From: PALSA-278 sp963760285
Lineage (GTDB): Bacteria > Acidobacteriota > Terriglobia > Acidiferrales > UBA7541
Assembly (NCBI GenBank): GCA_963760285.1
Contig: CAVXCI010000001.1
Span: 1,364,001-1,428,000, forward strand
Length of the DNA: 64,000 nt
Direction of reading: 5' to 3'
The notes beneath the pieces were generated by a model, which saw only the letters and a program-made list of their open reading frames with translations, was not told where the DNA came from and did no database searches. A program made the position numbers and the translations under genes. Shown piece by piece: positions 1-9,700 of this stretch (positions are counted from its first letter, which is position 1; the number at the start of each line of letters is the position of its first letter).

Positions 1-13
1 TGGCGGAGGATTT

Positions 14-1012
14 GTGCGAGCGAAATGGTTCTATGGCTTGGTTGTGTTTGCAGTCATTTGTGCAGTGCACGTTCCCACGGCGCGCGGGCAAGCGGGCAGT
101 TCTGCAGCCACGCAGACCCCCAGCGCAGCGTCATTTGCGAGTCCCGCGGATTCCGTCGCGGCGACCTCTGATGACAGTGCCGTCGCGACAGCAACACCCG
201 ACGCCACATCGGCTCTGACGACCCAAACCTCGTCCAGCACCGCTTCCTCCTCCGATGGATTTTGGGACAAATGGTTCGCACGCGTGGATAAAACGCAGGG
301 GGAGCAACCACGATGGATTACGCCGCTGGCGACAACCACGCCCCGTCTGGAAGAAGAGTTCCGCTACGACATTGCCTTCCAGCATCCCCATGCAGGCGCG
401 GACACGAACAGTTACGGGTTTTCCAAGGGCCTGGAGCTAATTCCCGCGGAGCGCGTGGAAATTATCATAAGTCCTCCGCCGTATGTTGCCCGCAGTGGAT
501 CCGATGAAAGGGACGGATTCGGTGACATGTCTTTTCTGATGAAATACCGCCTGCTGGCCGGCAATGCCGAGCATGGAAACTACATCCTCACGGTTTTTCT
601 CGGCGCCACCGTCCCCACAGGGGATCACCATAACGGATTGCCCGATGCCACCGTCACTCCGACGATCGCGGGCGGAAAAGGCTTCGGCAATTTTGACGTG
701 CAAAGCACGCTGGGCATAACGCTGCCCACGGGTGACACCGATCTGATCGGCCGCACCATCGCGTGGAATACGGCGTTTCAGTACCGCATTCACCGCATTT
801 TTTGGCCGGAAGTGGAAGTGAATTCATCATTTTTCAACGACGGCCCTCACGATGGAGACAAACAGACGTTTATCACCCCGGGATTGGTCCTGGGACGCCT
901 GCACCTTTGGCGCCGGCTGGGGTTGACAGTCGGCGGCGGAATCCAGATTGCCACGACACAGTTCCACCTGAACAACCACAACGCGATTTTGTCCGTCCGC
1001 TTCCCGTTCTAG
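14..1012 (+). CDS. Outer-membrane beta-barrel protein (MetA-pathway / transporter-like)
   Basis: A 332-residue exported protein. Residues 1-25 form a signal peptide (positive start, hydrophobic core, cleavage near ARG-QAG), followed by a Ser/Thr/Ala-rich linker of about 70 residues. From about residue 105 the sequence alternates polar and hydrophobic residues with Gly-rich turns and ends in Phe, as outer-membrane barrels do. The pattern of VPTGD and LPTGD turns resembles the 'MetA-pathway of phenol degradation' barrel family, which is proposed to move hydrophobic or aromatic compounds across the outer membrane. The GTG start at 14 follows GGAGGA at 5-10; spacing is short and the window edge cuts off what lies upstream. 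The next gene is also an outer-membrane channel. The barrel call is good; the substrate is unknown. Confidence 0.65.
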   Translation: MRAKWFYGLVVFAVICAVHVPTARGQAGSSAATQTPSAASFASPADSVAATSDDSAVATATPDATSALTTQTSSSTASSSDGFWDKWFARVDKTQGEQPRWITPLATTTPRLEEEFRYDIAFQHPHAGADTNSYGFSKGLELIPAERVEIIISPPPYVARSGSDERDGFGDMSFLMKYRLLAGNAEHGNYILTVFLGATVPTGDHHNGLPDATVTPTIAGGKGFGNFDVQSTLGITLPTGDTDLIGRTIAWNTAFQYRIHRIFWPEVEVNSSFFNDGPHDGDKQTFITPGLVLGRLHLWRRLGLTVGGGIQIATTQFHLNNHNAILSVRFPF

Positions 1013-1371
1013 GAGACGCCGTGTGTGAACCCGTCCAATCCAGATAGACGTTGAGGTATTCAACGTTTCGCCTCACCCACATATGCCCTCCTGGAAATCC
1101 ACAGGCGGTGCAGGGGCTGTAACTGACTTTTAACATTCCTTTCACAATCCGTTTAGGGGCATGCCCCAAACTTCTGCGGGCGATTGGGGGTTGCGACTAA
1201 AGGTGCAGTTTTCGCCCAATGCGAGCACCTTGGGTCGCACCGGGTTCGGTTGCACGGCAGCAATCTGGGGTGCGTACGCCGAATGTGGAACGCTTGCAGC
1301 AGGTCCAGGTTTTATCCTCACACCCAAACCGCAGTTAGATTTTCCAAATTTTGAAAAATCAGGAGGAAAGA
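1013..1371. other. Intergenic region with a 12-bp palindrome
   Basis: No convincing gene. A perfect palindrome GGGGCATGCCCC lies at 1156-1167, flanked by T and A runs, about 205 bases before the porin start. It could be an operator or a hairpin. A strong Shine-Dalgarno AGGAGG at 1361-1366 belongs to the next gene. Confidence 0.5.
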
Positions 1372-3132
1372 ATGCGAGCACTAGCGGTCACGTTGTTGCT
1401 ATACGGCCTGCTGGCCGGTCCTTCGGCCATGGCTGGCGATGATCATACGAAAGGAACCTCGGACACAACGGCTCCCACGGCCACGAAAGACGCGAAGACT
1501 CCCGCCAACGGAGCGCAACCCACCACAGCTTCGAAAGACTCCCCAACAACGGCTACTCCGGCGCTGGAAACGGAGATTGAACAGTTGCGTGAATTGATGC
1601 AGGCGCAACAAGCGGCGATGAAAACCCAGCAGGAAGAGATTGAGGCGCTGAAGGAACAACTCACCGGCTCACACAATGCGGCAGTGGCCCCCACGGTTCC
1701 CAGCGGGCTCGCGGCCACGGCAAATTCCAACGGAACAGGAACGGCAGCAGTAGCTGGAAATCAGGGACAAAATTCGGGGCCGGAATCGGACAAGGACCAG
1801 AACGCTCCCTTGTCGTTCAAAATCGGTGCGGCGAATTTCACGCCCGGCGGATTCATGGATTTTACCTCGTACACGCGCACAACCAACGTGGGCAGCGGGA
1901 TCGGAACCAGCTTCAACACGATTCCATTTAACAACGACGCCTCCGGGAAGGGCGGACAGACAGAATCGCGCTTCTCCGCGCAAAACTCGCGCATTTCGTT
2001 GAAGGCGGATGCCCCCGTCGGCGGCGGGCATGTTACCGGGTACGTGGAGGCCGACTTTTTGGGCAATGCACCCACGAACCTGGATGTGACTAGCAATGGC
2101 AACACGTTCCGGATGCGGGTCTATTTCGCTGACTACACGCATGGCAAGTGGGAAATGCTGGCCGGTCAGGATTGGAGCATGCTCACGCCCAATCGAAAGG
2201 GAATTGGCGTGATGCCCAGCGATGTTTTCTACTCTCAGGACATGGACACGAACTACCAAGTGGGTCTCACTTGGGCGCGGCAGGCGCAGTTCCGCCTACT
2301 CTACCATCCCACGGATAGCTGGACAGCGGGCATTTCACTGGAAAATCCCGACCAGTACACCGGCAGCGCGGTTACCTTCCCCGCCTGCTTCAATGGGACC
2401 GTTAAGCCATGCACGAGCCAGACCAACCAGGTAGACCAGGGCACCACAACCAGTTCGCCGACGGTGTTTCCGGACATCATCGCCAAGATCGCGCGTGATC
2501 AGAAAGTGGGCGAAAATAACTGGCACTTTGAAGTTGCCGGAGTGGCCAGCCAAATCAAGCTGTTCACGCCCACTTCGGCAAGCGGCGGGCCGGGCTCCAG
2601 CCAGTCCAAGACGGCCGGGGGACTCGAAGCAAACATGAACCTGGAAGTGGTGAAGAACTTCCACCTTATCGCCAACTCGTTCTGGAGCGACGGGGAAGGC
2701 CGGTATATTTTCGGCCTCGGCCCAAGCTTCACCGTGGCCCAGGACCCGGCTTCGCTAAACTTCTACCCATCACTGGTTCACTCTGGATCGGGGATCGGCG
2801 GCTTCGAATGGCAGGGCACGAAAAAGTCCATGCTGTATGGCTATTACGGCGCCGCCTACTACGGCCGCGATGTGAGCTTCGATCCGCTGGCAGCGGGCAA
2901 CCCGCCGGTGGGATACGGGTTCACGGGCTCTTCCAGTTCCAACAACCGCGCCCTGCAGGAAGGGACTCTCGGCGTGATCCAAACCTTCTGGAAGAATCCG
3001 AACTACGGAGCGCTGCAACTGATCACCCAGGCGTCGTACGTCACGCGCGCGGCTTGGTACGTAGCTCCAGGCCAGCCGAAGAACGCGCATACCACGATGT
3101 TCTACGCGGATATTCGGTACGTGTTGCCGTAG
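1372..3132 (+). CDS. DcaP-like trimeric outer-membrane porin
   Basis: A 586-residue exported protein. The ATG at 1372 is preferred over an upstream TTG at 1351 because AGGAGG at 1361-1366 sits five bases before it and the product then begins with a clean signal peptide (MRALAVTLLLYGLLAGPSAMA). A Thr/Ala/Pro-rich stretch follows, then a coiled coil at about residues 63-100 (IEQLRELMQAQQAAMKTQQ and onward), a linker, and from about residue 150 a beta-barrel with repeated aromatic strands. Coiled coil plus barrel is the layout of DcaP-type porins, in which the helix trimerises in the periplasm. Family knowledge suggests uptake of small anionic or dicarboxylic compounds; the substrate here is inference. 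It follows another outer-membrane protein on the same strand, but the 359-base gap argues for its own promoter. Confidence 0.7.
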   Translation: MRALAVTLLLYGLLAGPSAMAGDDHTKGTSDTTAPTATKDAKTPANGAQPTTASKDSPTTATPALETEIEQLRELMQAQQAAMKTQQEEIEALKEQLTGSHNAAVAPTVPSGLAATANSNGTGTAAVAGNQGQNSGPESDKDQNAPLSFKIGAANFTPGGFMDFTSYTRTTNVGSGIGTSFNTIPFNNDASGKGGQTESRFSAQNSRISLKADAPVGGGHVTGYVEADFLGNAPTNLDVTSNGNTFRMRVYFADYTHGKWEMLAGQDWSMLTPNRKGIGVMPSDVFYSQDMDTNYQVGLTWARQAQFRLLYHPTDSWTAGISLENPDQYTGSAVTFPACFNGTVKPCTSQTNQVDQGTTTSSPTVFPDIIAKIARDQKVGENNWHFEVAGVASQIKLFTPTSASGGPGSSQSKTAGGLEANMNLEVVKNFHLIANSFWSDGEGRYIFGLGPSFTVAQDPASLNFYPSLVHSGSGIGGFEWQGTKKSMLYGYYGAAYYGRDVSFDPLAAGNPPVGYGFTGSSSSNNRALQEGTLGVIQTFWKNPNYGALQLITQASYVTRAAWYVAPGQPKNAHTTMFYADIRYVLP

Positions 3133-3149
3133 ATCAGCGTAATCCTGAA

Positions 3150-3181
3150 CGCGCGGCGCTTTTGGATACCGGCGTCGCGCG
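3150..3181 (+). terminator. Hairpin downstream of the porin gene
   Basis: CGCGCGGCGC at 3150-3159 pairs with GCGTCGCGCG at 3172-3181 (ten pairs, one G-T) across a 12-base loop, 18 bases after the stop. Only TTT follows, so it would be a weak intrinsic terminator or a 3'-end stabiliser. Confidence 0.35.
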
Positions 3182-3401
3182 TTTGGCGTGAGAAGACTGG
3201 CCACCGAAGGGACGTCCGCGGCGAGAAATGTTTGCAGCGGTGGTCGGTGCCAAGGTCCCCTTGATCCGGGGTTGGAAGGGCGGGCCGGCGGAGAAGCTCG
3301 CGCTCCCTCCGGCCCCCCGACCGAAGGCTTCGCCACGCCAACACGGCATCAAAGCAACCAGCTAGGGGGGGGAAGACGCAACTAATCCTTTGTAGGCCCC
3401 C
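3182..3401. other. GC-rich non-coding stretch
   Basis: Part of the 317-base gap between the porin and the small ORF at 3450. It contains a second possible stem, GGGCCGG near 3282 against CCGGCCC near 3316. I see no gene. Confidence 0.4.
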
Positions 3402-3431
3402 TTGCCAAGCAAGGAGAAAGCGGCCTATAAT
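3402..3431 (+). promoter_or_regulatory. Sigma70-like promoter
   Basis: TTGCCA at 3402-3407, an 18-base spacer and a perfect TATAAT at 3426-3431. Transcription would begin near 3438, only about 12 bases before the ATG at 3450. This is the main support for the small gene that follows. Confidence 0.6.
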
Positions 3432-3449
3432 GGCTTTTTAGCTTCCGTT

Positions 3450-3788
3450 ATGCGTTGTTTTCACAAGTCGCGTTGGTTGACCAGGCTGCTTTGCTCGGCA
3501 ATCGTTTGCGCGGCAGTCCTCTGCACGGTTTCCGTTACGCTGCAAGCCCGGTTGGTGCATACAGTTCCGCCGTCGGCTTCCGCCCGTTACTTTTCCAGCC
3601 TGATAAAGTCCAAGACCTCCGCCAAGTTTCGTGGGGCGAATTTTTCCGTTCAACCGGCGAGCGATGGCTGGTCCCGTGTTTTCCCTCTACAGCAGGTTCA
3701 GGAGCGAGTCGCGCCCGAGCCACAGCTGATTCTCGCCCAACCGGCAGTTTCCCGGCCTTTTGCTCCCCGCGCACCACCGCAAATCTAG
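3450..3788 (+). CDS. Small exported hypothetical protein
   Basis: A 112-residue ORF of unrecognised function. The ATG at 3450 gives a basic N-terminus followed by a hydrophobic segment at about residues 10-30 (LLCSAIVCAAVLCTVSVTL), read as a signal peptide or single membrane anchor. The rest is polar and ends in a Pro-rich tail (PRPFAPRAPPQI). There is no Shine-Dalgarno sequence, but a good promoter ends 18 bases upstream. An in-frame ATG at 3402 would overlap that promoter and is less likely. Small exported proteins with Pro-rich tails are common in acidobacterial genomes, but I cannot name a family. A spurious ORF remains possible. Confidence 0.45.
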   Translation: MRCFHKSRWLTRLLCSAIVCAAVLCTVSVTLQARLVHTVPPSASARYFSSLIKSKTSAKFRGANFSVQPASDGWSRVFPLQQVQERVAPEPQLILAQPAVSRPFAPRAPPQI

Positions 3789-3939
3789 TTTTCCTTTCCA
3801 TCTTTCGGTTTTCTGGAAACGCTGCGCGTTTGCAATGCGGCGGATGGCTCTTTCCAGCAATCATCGGAACATCCTCCACATGCGGCGCCTGACAATGACA
3901 ATTTACAAGAAGCAGCTGTAATCAAAATAAGGAGGATTT

Positions 3940-4560
3940 ATGCAGAGAGAATCTGCAAAAGAGTCTAATGTTTTCTGCAAGTTTGCACAGGCATGGGTGA
4001 GCGCGGCTATCGCTGTGCTGCTGGTGATTTCCCCAGCAACAGCGAAACCGCCCGCTCATCAGGGCACTTCCGCGTCAGCGGGAGCGCGGTTGATGTCGCA
4101 CCTGTCGCTTGACATGGCCGGTTTTCAAAACGCGATCTTACGCGAGACTGAAAATCATCGCTATCTGTATATCCAGAGCGCTGACAAGGGGACTCTTACG
4201 GTCGTCGATGTTTCCCGCCGCAAGAAGCCGAAGATGGTTCGTTCGATTGACCTACCGCAAGGCACAACCCTGGAAAATGCAACCTTTCAAGGCGACGTGA
4301 TGCTAAGCGGAGGTAATCGGAATGCCCCCGCGCCGCCCCCCGCTGCTCATCCATCCGGGGATGGCCACAAGCTTACCGTTTGGGACATGTCCACTCCCGG
4401 CTCTCCTAAAGTGGTGAAACAATTCAATGACGTGAAGAAAGTAATCAGAGGCTCTGGGAATATCGACTACGTTCTTGACGCCAACGGCCTGTGGATTGTG
4501 CAGATTAACAGCAAGGAAGCGCGCGATTGGAACGATTACGTCGATCACATCGGGCCGTGA
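3940..4560 (+). CDS. Exported beta-propeller-like hypothetical protein
   Basis: A 206-residue protein with a signal peptide at about residues 14-36 (WVSAAIAVLLVISPATA). The start is well supported: TAAGGAGG at 3928-3935 is followed four bases later by ATG. The mature part has repeated short strands of LVIVD/YVTN propeller type, for example YLYIQSADKGTLTVVDVSRR, a second 'HKLTVWDMSTPGSPKVVKQF' and 'LWIVQINSKEARDW'. That is too few blades for a closed propeller, so it may oligomerise or be a fragment. Function is unknown. It stands alone between two intergenic gaps. Confidence 0.55.
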   Translation: MQRESAKESNVFCKFAQAWVSAAIAVLLVISPATAKPPAHQGTSASAGARLMSHLSLDMAGFQNAILRETENHRYLYIQSADKGTLTVVDVSRRKKPKMVRSIDLPQGTTLENATFQGDVMLSGGNRNAPAPPPAAHPSGDGHKLTVWDMSTPGSPKVVKQFNDVKKVIRGSGNIDYVLDANGLWIVQINSKEARDWNDYVDHIGP

Positions 4561-4751
4561 TCTCCAGTGTCTGAATCAGACAGCAGCCGGGCGGGAATTA
4601 TGCGTTTCTACCCGGCTGACTGGCTGTCCGCATTGAAATTTCCATTCCCGGCCGCCGCAGGCTGCTGGCCCATGGTTGCTGCATGCAATGGTGATCTTCA
4701 TCTGCCGCAGGAGCATCGCTTTTCGTTGAAGTCTTGGACCTGGGAGCCCTG

Positions 4752-5450
4752 ATGAATCCGAACCCACGATCGCCCCGAATCTTAGAGCAGTTGAGACGCT
4801 TGAGCACCTGTGTGGTGGCTAGCGCTATTGAGACATTTAACGTGCGCCTGCGCAATACCGGCTTCGCCGATGCCAGCGTCCACTGCATTTTTCCGGAGTT
4901 TTCACCCATGGTTGGCTATGCCGCCACGGCCCGCATTCGCAGCGCCGACCCTCCGATGGAGGGGCACAGCTACTACGACAGGGCCGACTGGTGGGAATAC
5001 ATCCAGAGCATTCCCGCGCCGCGCGTCATCGTGTTGCAGGACATGGACACCCCGCCGGGTCTGGGAGCTTTCGTCGGCGAAGTTCAGGGGAGTATCCTGC
5101 AGGCGCTGGGATGCATCGGCCTGGTAACCAACGGATCCGTTCGCGACATTCCCGAATTGCGCGCCGCCGAATTCCGTCTCTTTGCCAATGCTGTTTCCGT
5201 TTCGCATGCCTATGCGCATGTGTCTGATTTTGGCACCACAGTGGAGGTAGGTGGCCTTCAGGTCCGGCCGGGCGACTTGGTTCACGGCGATCTGCATGGC
5301 GTGCAAACTGTCCCCGGCGAAATTGCCGACGCGGTTCCCGCGGCAGCACAAAAAATTCTGCAGACCAGGAAGGGCCTGACAGATCTCTGCCGCTCCGACC
5401 ATTTCTCACTCGACAAGCTCCTCCAATCCATCCGAGGGGGTGAGAGGTGA
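4752..5450 (+). CDS. RraA-like family protein (class II aldolase-type fold)
   Basis: A 232-residue cytoplasmic protein of the RraA / HMG-CHA aldolase family. The family core is at about residues 115-150: GAFVGEVQGSILQALGCIG, then GLVTNGSVRDIPEL, containing the Gly-rich turn and the Arg-Asp pair that binds metal and substrate in the aldolases. The family includes the RNase E inhibitor RraA and pyruvate-forming aldolases, and sequence alone does not separate them. ATG 4752 has GGAG five bases upstream; a TTG at 4734 is less likely. Its stop overlaps the start of the downstream membrane-fusion gene by four bases (GTGA), so it heads a four-gene operon with an RND pump. That link is unusual and suggests the enzyme acts on, or is made alongside, a pump substrate. 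Confidence 0.75.
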   Translation: MNPNPRSPRILEQLRRLSTCVVASAIETFNVRLRNTGFADASVHCIFPEFSPMVGYAATARIRSADPPMEGHSYYDRADWWEYIQSIPAPRVIVLQDMDTPPGLGAFVGEVQGSILQALGCIGLVTNGSVRDIPELRAAEFRLFANAVSVSHAYAHVSDFGTTVEVGGLQVRPGDLVHGDLHGVQTVPGEIADAVPAAAQKILQTRKGLTDLCRSDHFSLDKLLQSIRGGER

Positions 5451-6745
5451 ACGAATTGTTTCGCGGACCAGCAAGACCCGGAAATGATGCCACCTTCATT
5501 GGCCGTTATAGAAGAGATCGCTGTGGTTCAAGGAAGACCGTTGCGGCAGGGGGGGTATTGTTCCTTCTCGTCTCGACAATAATCCTCGGCGCTTGCGGCC
5601 ACGCGGGAGAAGGTCGTTCGAGTGCGTCGGAAGCGGCGTCGGTGGCCGTCGTCAAGGCGGTGAGGAAGAATCTTTCCAACAATTTGCAGATCGCTTCGGA
5701 GTTCCAGCCGTTTCAGGAAATCGAAGTCTACGCCAAGGTCTCTGGCTACATTCAAAAGCTCTACATAGATTGGGGAAGCCACGTCAAGCAGGGGCAGCTT
5801 CTCGCCGTTTTGGAAATTCCTGAACTCGAGCAGCAAGTTCAGCAGGATGAGGCCTTGGTCCGCCGCAGCCAGCAGGACCAGGGCCGCGCGCATGAGGAGT
5901 TAATACGTGCCGAATCGGCCTACAACGTCGCCAATCTCACCTACACACGGCTGGCGGACGTTCAAAAAACGAAACCCGACCTCGTGGCGCAGGAGGAGGT
6001 TGACGTGGCCGAAGGCAAGGACCGCGAAACCAGCGCGGAAGTTTCTTCCGCAAGAGATGCGGTGGCGGCCGCCGATGAGGTGCTGTTGTCCACCCGGGCG
6101 GCGCTGGAGAAGGACCGGGCGCTTTACAATTACGCGCGCATCACCGCTCCTTTCGACGGCGTGATCACCGAGCTGTTTGCTTACACTGGAGCGCTTCTTC
6201 CCGCGGGCACTTCGTCGAACAAAGGCGACCTGGCTCTCTGTCGCCTTTCCCAGAATGACCTTCTCCGCCTAGTTATCCCCGTGCCGGAAAGATCGGTTCC
6301 AGAGGTTCACGTTGGCCAGACGGTAGCCGTGAACGTTTCGGGAAATCACAAGGAATTCGACGGACAAATCGTCCGGTTTTCTGGCCAGATTGATACCGCG
6401 ACCAGAACGATGCATACGGAGGTGGATGTCCCAAATCCAAACTATGAATTGGTGCCCGGGATGTACGCCACGGTCACAATCCCTCTGCGAGCAGCTCAGG
6501 ATGCCCTTACCCTCCCCCTGCAGTCCGTCCATACGGCGGCTGACGGTGCCACCACCGCCATGGTGGTCAACAGCTCCGACCGGATTGAGTTGCGAGCCAT
6601 AACCACGGGCTTGCAGACCGCCACGGACGTCCAAATTCTTTCCGGCCTGCAGGAAGGAGATCTGGTGGTGTTTGGAGAACAGGCCGCGTACAAAGTCGGC
6701 GAAATCGTGCGGCCCAAGATGGTTACTCCATCGGAAACGGAATAA
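5447..6745 (+). CDS. RND efflux periplasmic adaptor (membrane fusion protein)
   Basis: A 432-residue adaptor linking the RND permease to TolC. Residues 30-50 form a lipoprotein-type signal with lipobox LGAC (Cys50), so the mature protein is probably lipid-anchored. The N-terminal extension before it is longer than usual. It has the standard order: beta-barrel and lipoyl half (VYAKVSGYIQKLYIDWGSHV, residues about 93-112), a long alpha-hairpin rich in Gln and Glu at about 125-215, the second lipoyl half (YNYARITAPFDGVITELFAY) and a C-terminal barrel. The GTG start at 5447 overlaps the preceding stop and has GAGGGGG at 5434-5440, implying translational coupling. The permease gene begins eight bases after its stop. 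Confidence 0.9.
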   Translation: MNELFRGPARPGNDATFIGRYRRDRCGSRKTVAAGGVLFLLVSTIILGACGHAGEGRSSASEAASVAVVKAVRKNLSNNLQIASEFQPFQEIEVYAKVSGYIQKLYIDWGSHVKQGQLLAVLEIPELEQQVQQDEALVRRSQQDQGRAHEELIRAESAYNVANLTYTRLADVQKTKPDLVAQEEVDVAEGKDRETSAEVSSARDAVAAADEVLLSTRAALEKDRALYNYARITAPFDGVITELFAYTGALLPAGTSSNKGDLALCRLSQNDLLRLVIPVPERSVPEVHVGQTVAVNVSGNHKEFDGQIVRFSGQIDTATRTMHTEVDVPNPNYELVPGMYATVTIPLRAAQDALTLPLQSVHTAADGATTAMVVNSSDRIELRAITTGLQTATDVQILSGLQEGDLVVFGEQAAYKVGEIVRPKMVTPSETE

Positions 6746-6752
6746 TCCCAAC

Positions 6753-9700
6753 ATGCCGTCATTCGCCATCCGCCATCCGTACTTCATCATTGTTCTCTGC
6801 CTCCTTGCTTGTGTTCTGGGAATCACCAGCCTGGTGCAAATGCCGGTGGACATGTTCCCGCCCATCCACATTCCCGTGGTTCTTGTTGCTACCTTCTATA
6901 ACGGAATGCCGCCAGAGCAGGTGGAAGCGGACATCACGGATACCTTTGAACGTTTCTTCACCCTGGGCAGCGGAATTGACCACGTGGAGTCGCGATCCAT
7001 GGCCGGAGTGAGTCTGATCAAGATTTACTTCCAACCCGGGTCAGACGCCAACGCAGACGTCACGCAGATCTCGAACCTGGCCATGGCCGATCTGCGCCGC
7101 TTGCCGGAAGGAACACTTCCGCCCGTGGTCATGCAGGTGGATGCTTCCAGCCTTCCCGTGTGTCTCCTAACCGTGGAAGGGCAGGGGCTGACGGAAACAC
7201 AACTCCACGATTACCTGCAATATCAGATTCGGAACCAAATCGCGGGTGTTCCGGGCGCCACGGTGCCGCCGCCGTTCGGGGGACGCTATCGTCAGATCAT
7301 GGTTAACGTCGATCCTCAGAAATTGCAGGCCCATGAACTCAGTCCCATGGACGTGGTGCGCGCCATCAATGATTCCAACCTGATTCTGCCCGCCGGAGAT
7401 GTGCGCATCGGCCCCATGGATTACAACATTTACACCAATGCGCAGGTGGCCAACGCGCAAGCGCTGAACAGCGTTCCCCTGAAGACGGAGGGAGAGAAAT
7501 CCGTGTTCGTCTCCGACGTGGGCACCGCAATTGACGGATCATTTCCCCAGTACAACATCGTGCGCGTCAATGGCAGGAAATCCGTCTATGTTCCCGTGCT
7601 CAAGCAGGGCGGCGACACCAATACCATCGCCGTGGTGGACGGAATCAAGAAAGCCATCCGCACGCTGCGCGACATTCCCGCCCAGCTGCGCACCCGTCTG
7701 GTCTTCGATCAATCCGTCTTCGTCAAGGAAGCTATTGTTACGGTGCTACGCGAAGGGGGCCTGGGCATTTTTCTCACTGGACTCATGATCCTTCTGTTTC
7801 TGGGCAGCGTGCGGGCCACGGTGGCTGTTTTCCTTTCCATTCCCGTGTCCGTGATGATCACGTTTTTCATCCTGCACTCCTGGGGAAAAGGCATCGATAC
7901 CATGGTGCTCAGCGGCCTGGCGCTGGCGTTCTCGCGTCTGATTGACGATTCGGTGGTGGTAATTGAGAACGTCTACCGTCACCTCGAAATGGGCGAGGAC
8001 CCCAAAGTGGCGGCGATGAAGGGCACCAATGAAGTCGCGCTCGCCGTGCTGGCCATCATGCTCGTGGCTGTGGTGGTTTTCTTTCCGGTTACCTTTCTAT
8101 TTGGAGTCAGCAAATATCTTTTTTCGGCGCTGGCGCTGGCTGTCGTCATTGCTCTGTGCGCCTCCTACTTTGACGCTGTCACCGTGGTCCCGCTGTATTG
8201 CGCATTTTTTCTAAAAGGCGTCCACGCAGAAGGCGGCGAGGCCGGCAAGAAATCTTGGGGAGCCCGTTTCCATGCACGCTTCAATGCAAGGTTCGAGCGC
8301 GTCCTGAACTTTTACGAGCGCTGGGTCCGCAAAGCCCTGGCGCGCCCGCGGGAAGTGCTACTCGGATTTGGAGTCCTGATCGTCATCAGTTGTCTGCTCC
8401 TGCCGTTTGTTGGCATCTCGTTTTTCCCGCGAACGGATGCGGGACAGTTCATGATCAACCTCAAGGCCCCCACGGGAACCCGCATCGAGGTAACCGAAGG
8501 CTACGTCAAGAAGGTGGAGCAGATTGTCCGCGAGGTCGTCCCGCCGAAAGAATTGAGCACCGTGGTTTCCAATATCGGCGTTATGCCGGATTTTTCATCG
8601 CTGTTCACGCCCAATTCCGCCATGCATACGGCGTTTGTCCAGGTGGGACTGGTGGAAGATCACCGGGTCAGCAGTTTTATTTACATGCGCCGCGTGCAGA
8701 GGCGGATCGCCGAGGAGATTCCCGAATTGCGCACGTATTTTCAGTCCGGCGGATTGGTGGATGCCGTATTGAATCAGGGCGTGCCCGCTCCCATTGATGT
8801 GCAGGTAAGCGGAATGGACTTGCGGCGGGATAATCACATCGCGCAGGCGCTGGCGCAGCAAATCAAGGCGGTCCCCGGCATTGCAGACGTGTATATTCCC
8901 CAGGACATGGATTATCCCGCGCTGCAAGTGAATGTAAACCGTGATCGCACCAGCGAACTCGGCCTAACGCCCAAAGAAGTCCTGGATAATTTGATCACCG
9001 CCCTCACGTCGGACACCATGATAGCCCCCAGCTATTGGGTCGATCCCAAGACGGGAAACAACTATTTTGTGAGCGTCCAATATCCCGAAAACCAGGTTAA
9101 GTCCATCGAGGACTTGAAAGCCATGCCGCTGCACGCGCCCGGCCTGATGATGCCCACTTTTCTCAGTCAGGTCGCTGATGTGAAATCTATCCTCACACCC
9201 ACGGAAGTGGACCATTATGCTCTGCAAAGAGTCATCGACGTTTATGTGGCGCCCTCGGGCGAAGATCTGGGCAAAGCATCCAGCGCCGTCAGGAAAATCA
9301 TGGCCGCGACAAGTCTTCCTGCCAATGTCCGTCTAGACTTGCGTGGGCTGGTGATCACCGTGCAGTCGTCATTTCGAAGCTTTGGGATTGGCCTGCTAGT
9401 GGCCATTCTTCTGGTCTATTTGATTCTTGTGGCGCAGTTCGCTTCATTCCTGGATCCTTTGCTCATCATCCTTGCCGTTCCCACCGGACTGGTGGGCGTG
9501 GCTTTCACGTTGGTTCTCACGGGAACCACTCTCAACATTCAGTCCTTAATGGGGATCGTAATGCTCCAGGGAATGGTGGTATCCAACAGCATCCTGATTG
9601 TGGACTTTGCGAATACCTTGCGCGCGCAAGGCCACAGCGTGGGCGAGGCTGTGGCTGACGCCTGCCGTATTCGCTTGCGGCCGATCCTGATGACCTCACT

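Noticed and set aside
1161..1442. ORF of 93 codons overlapping the porin start
   Set aside because: It begins inside a palindrome, has no ribosome site and overlaps a clear signal peptide in another frame.
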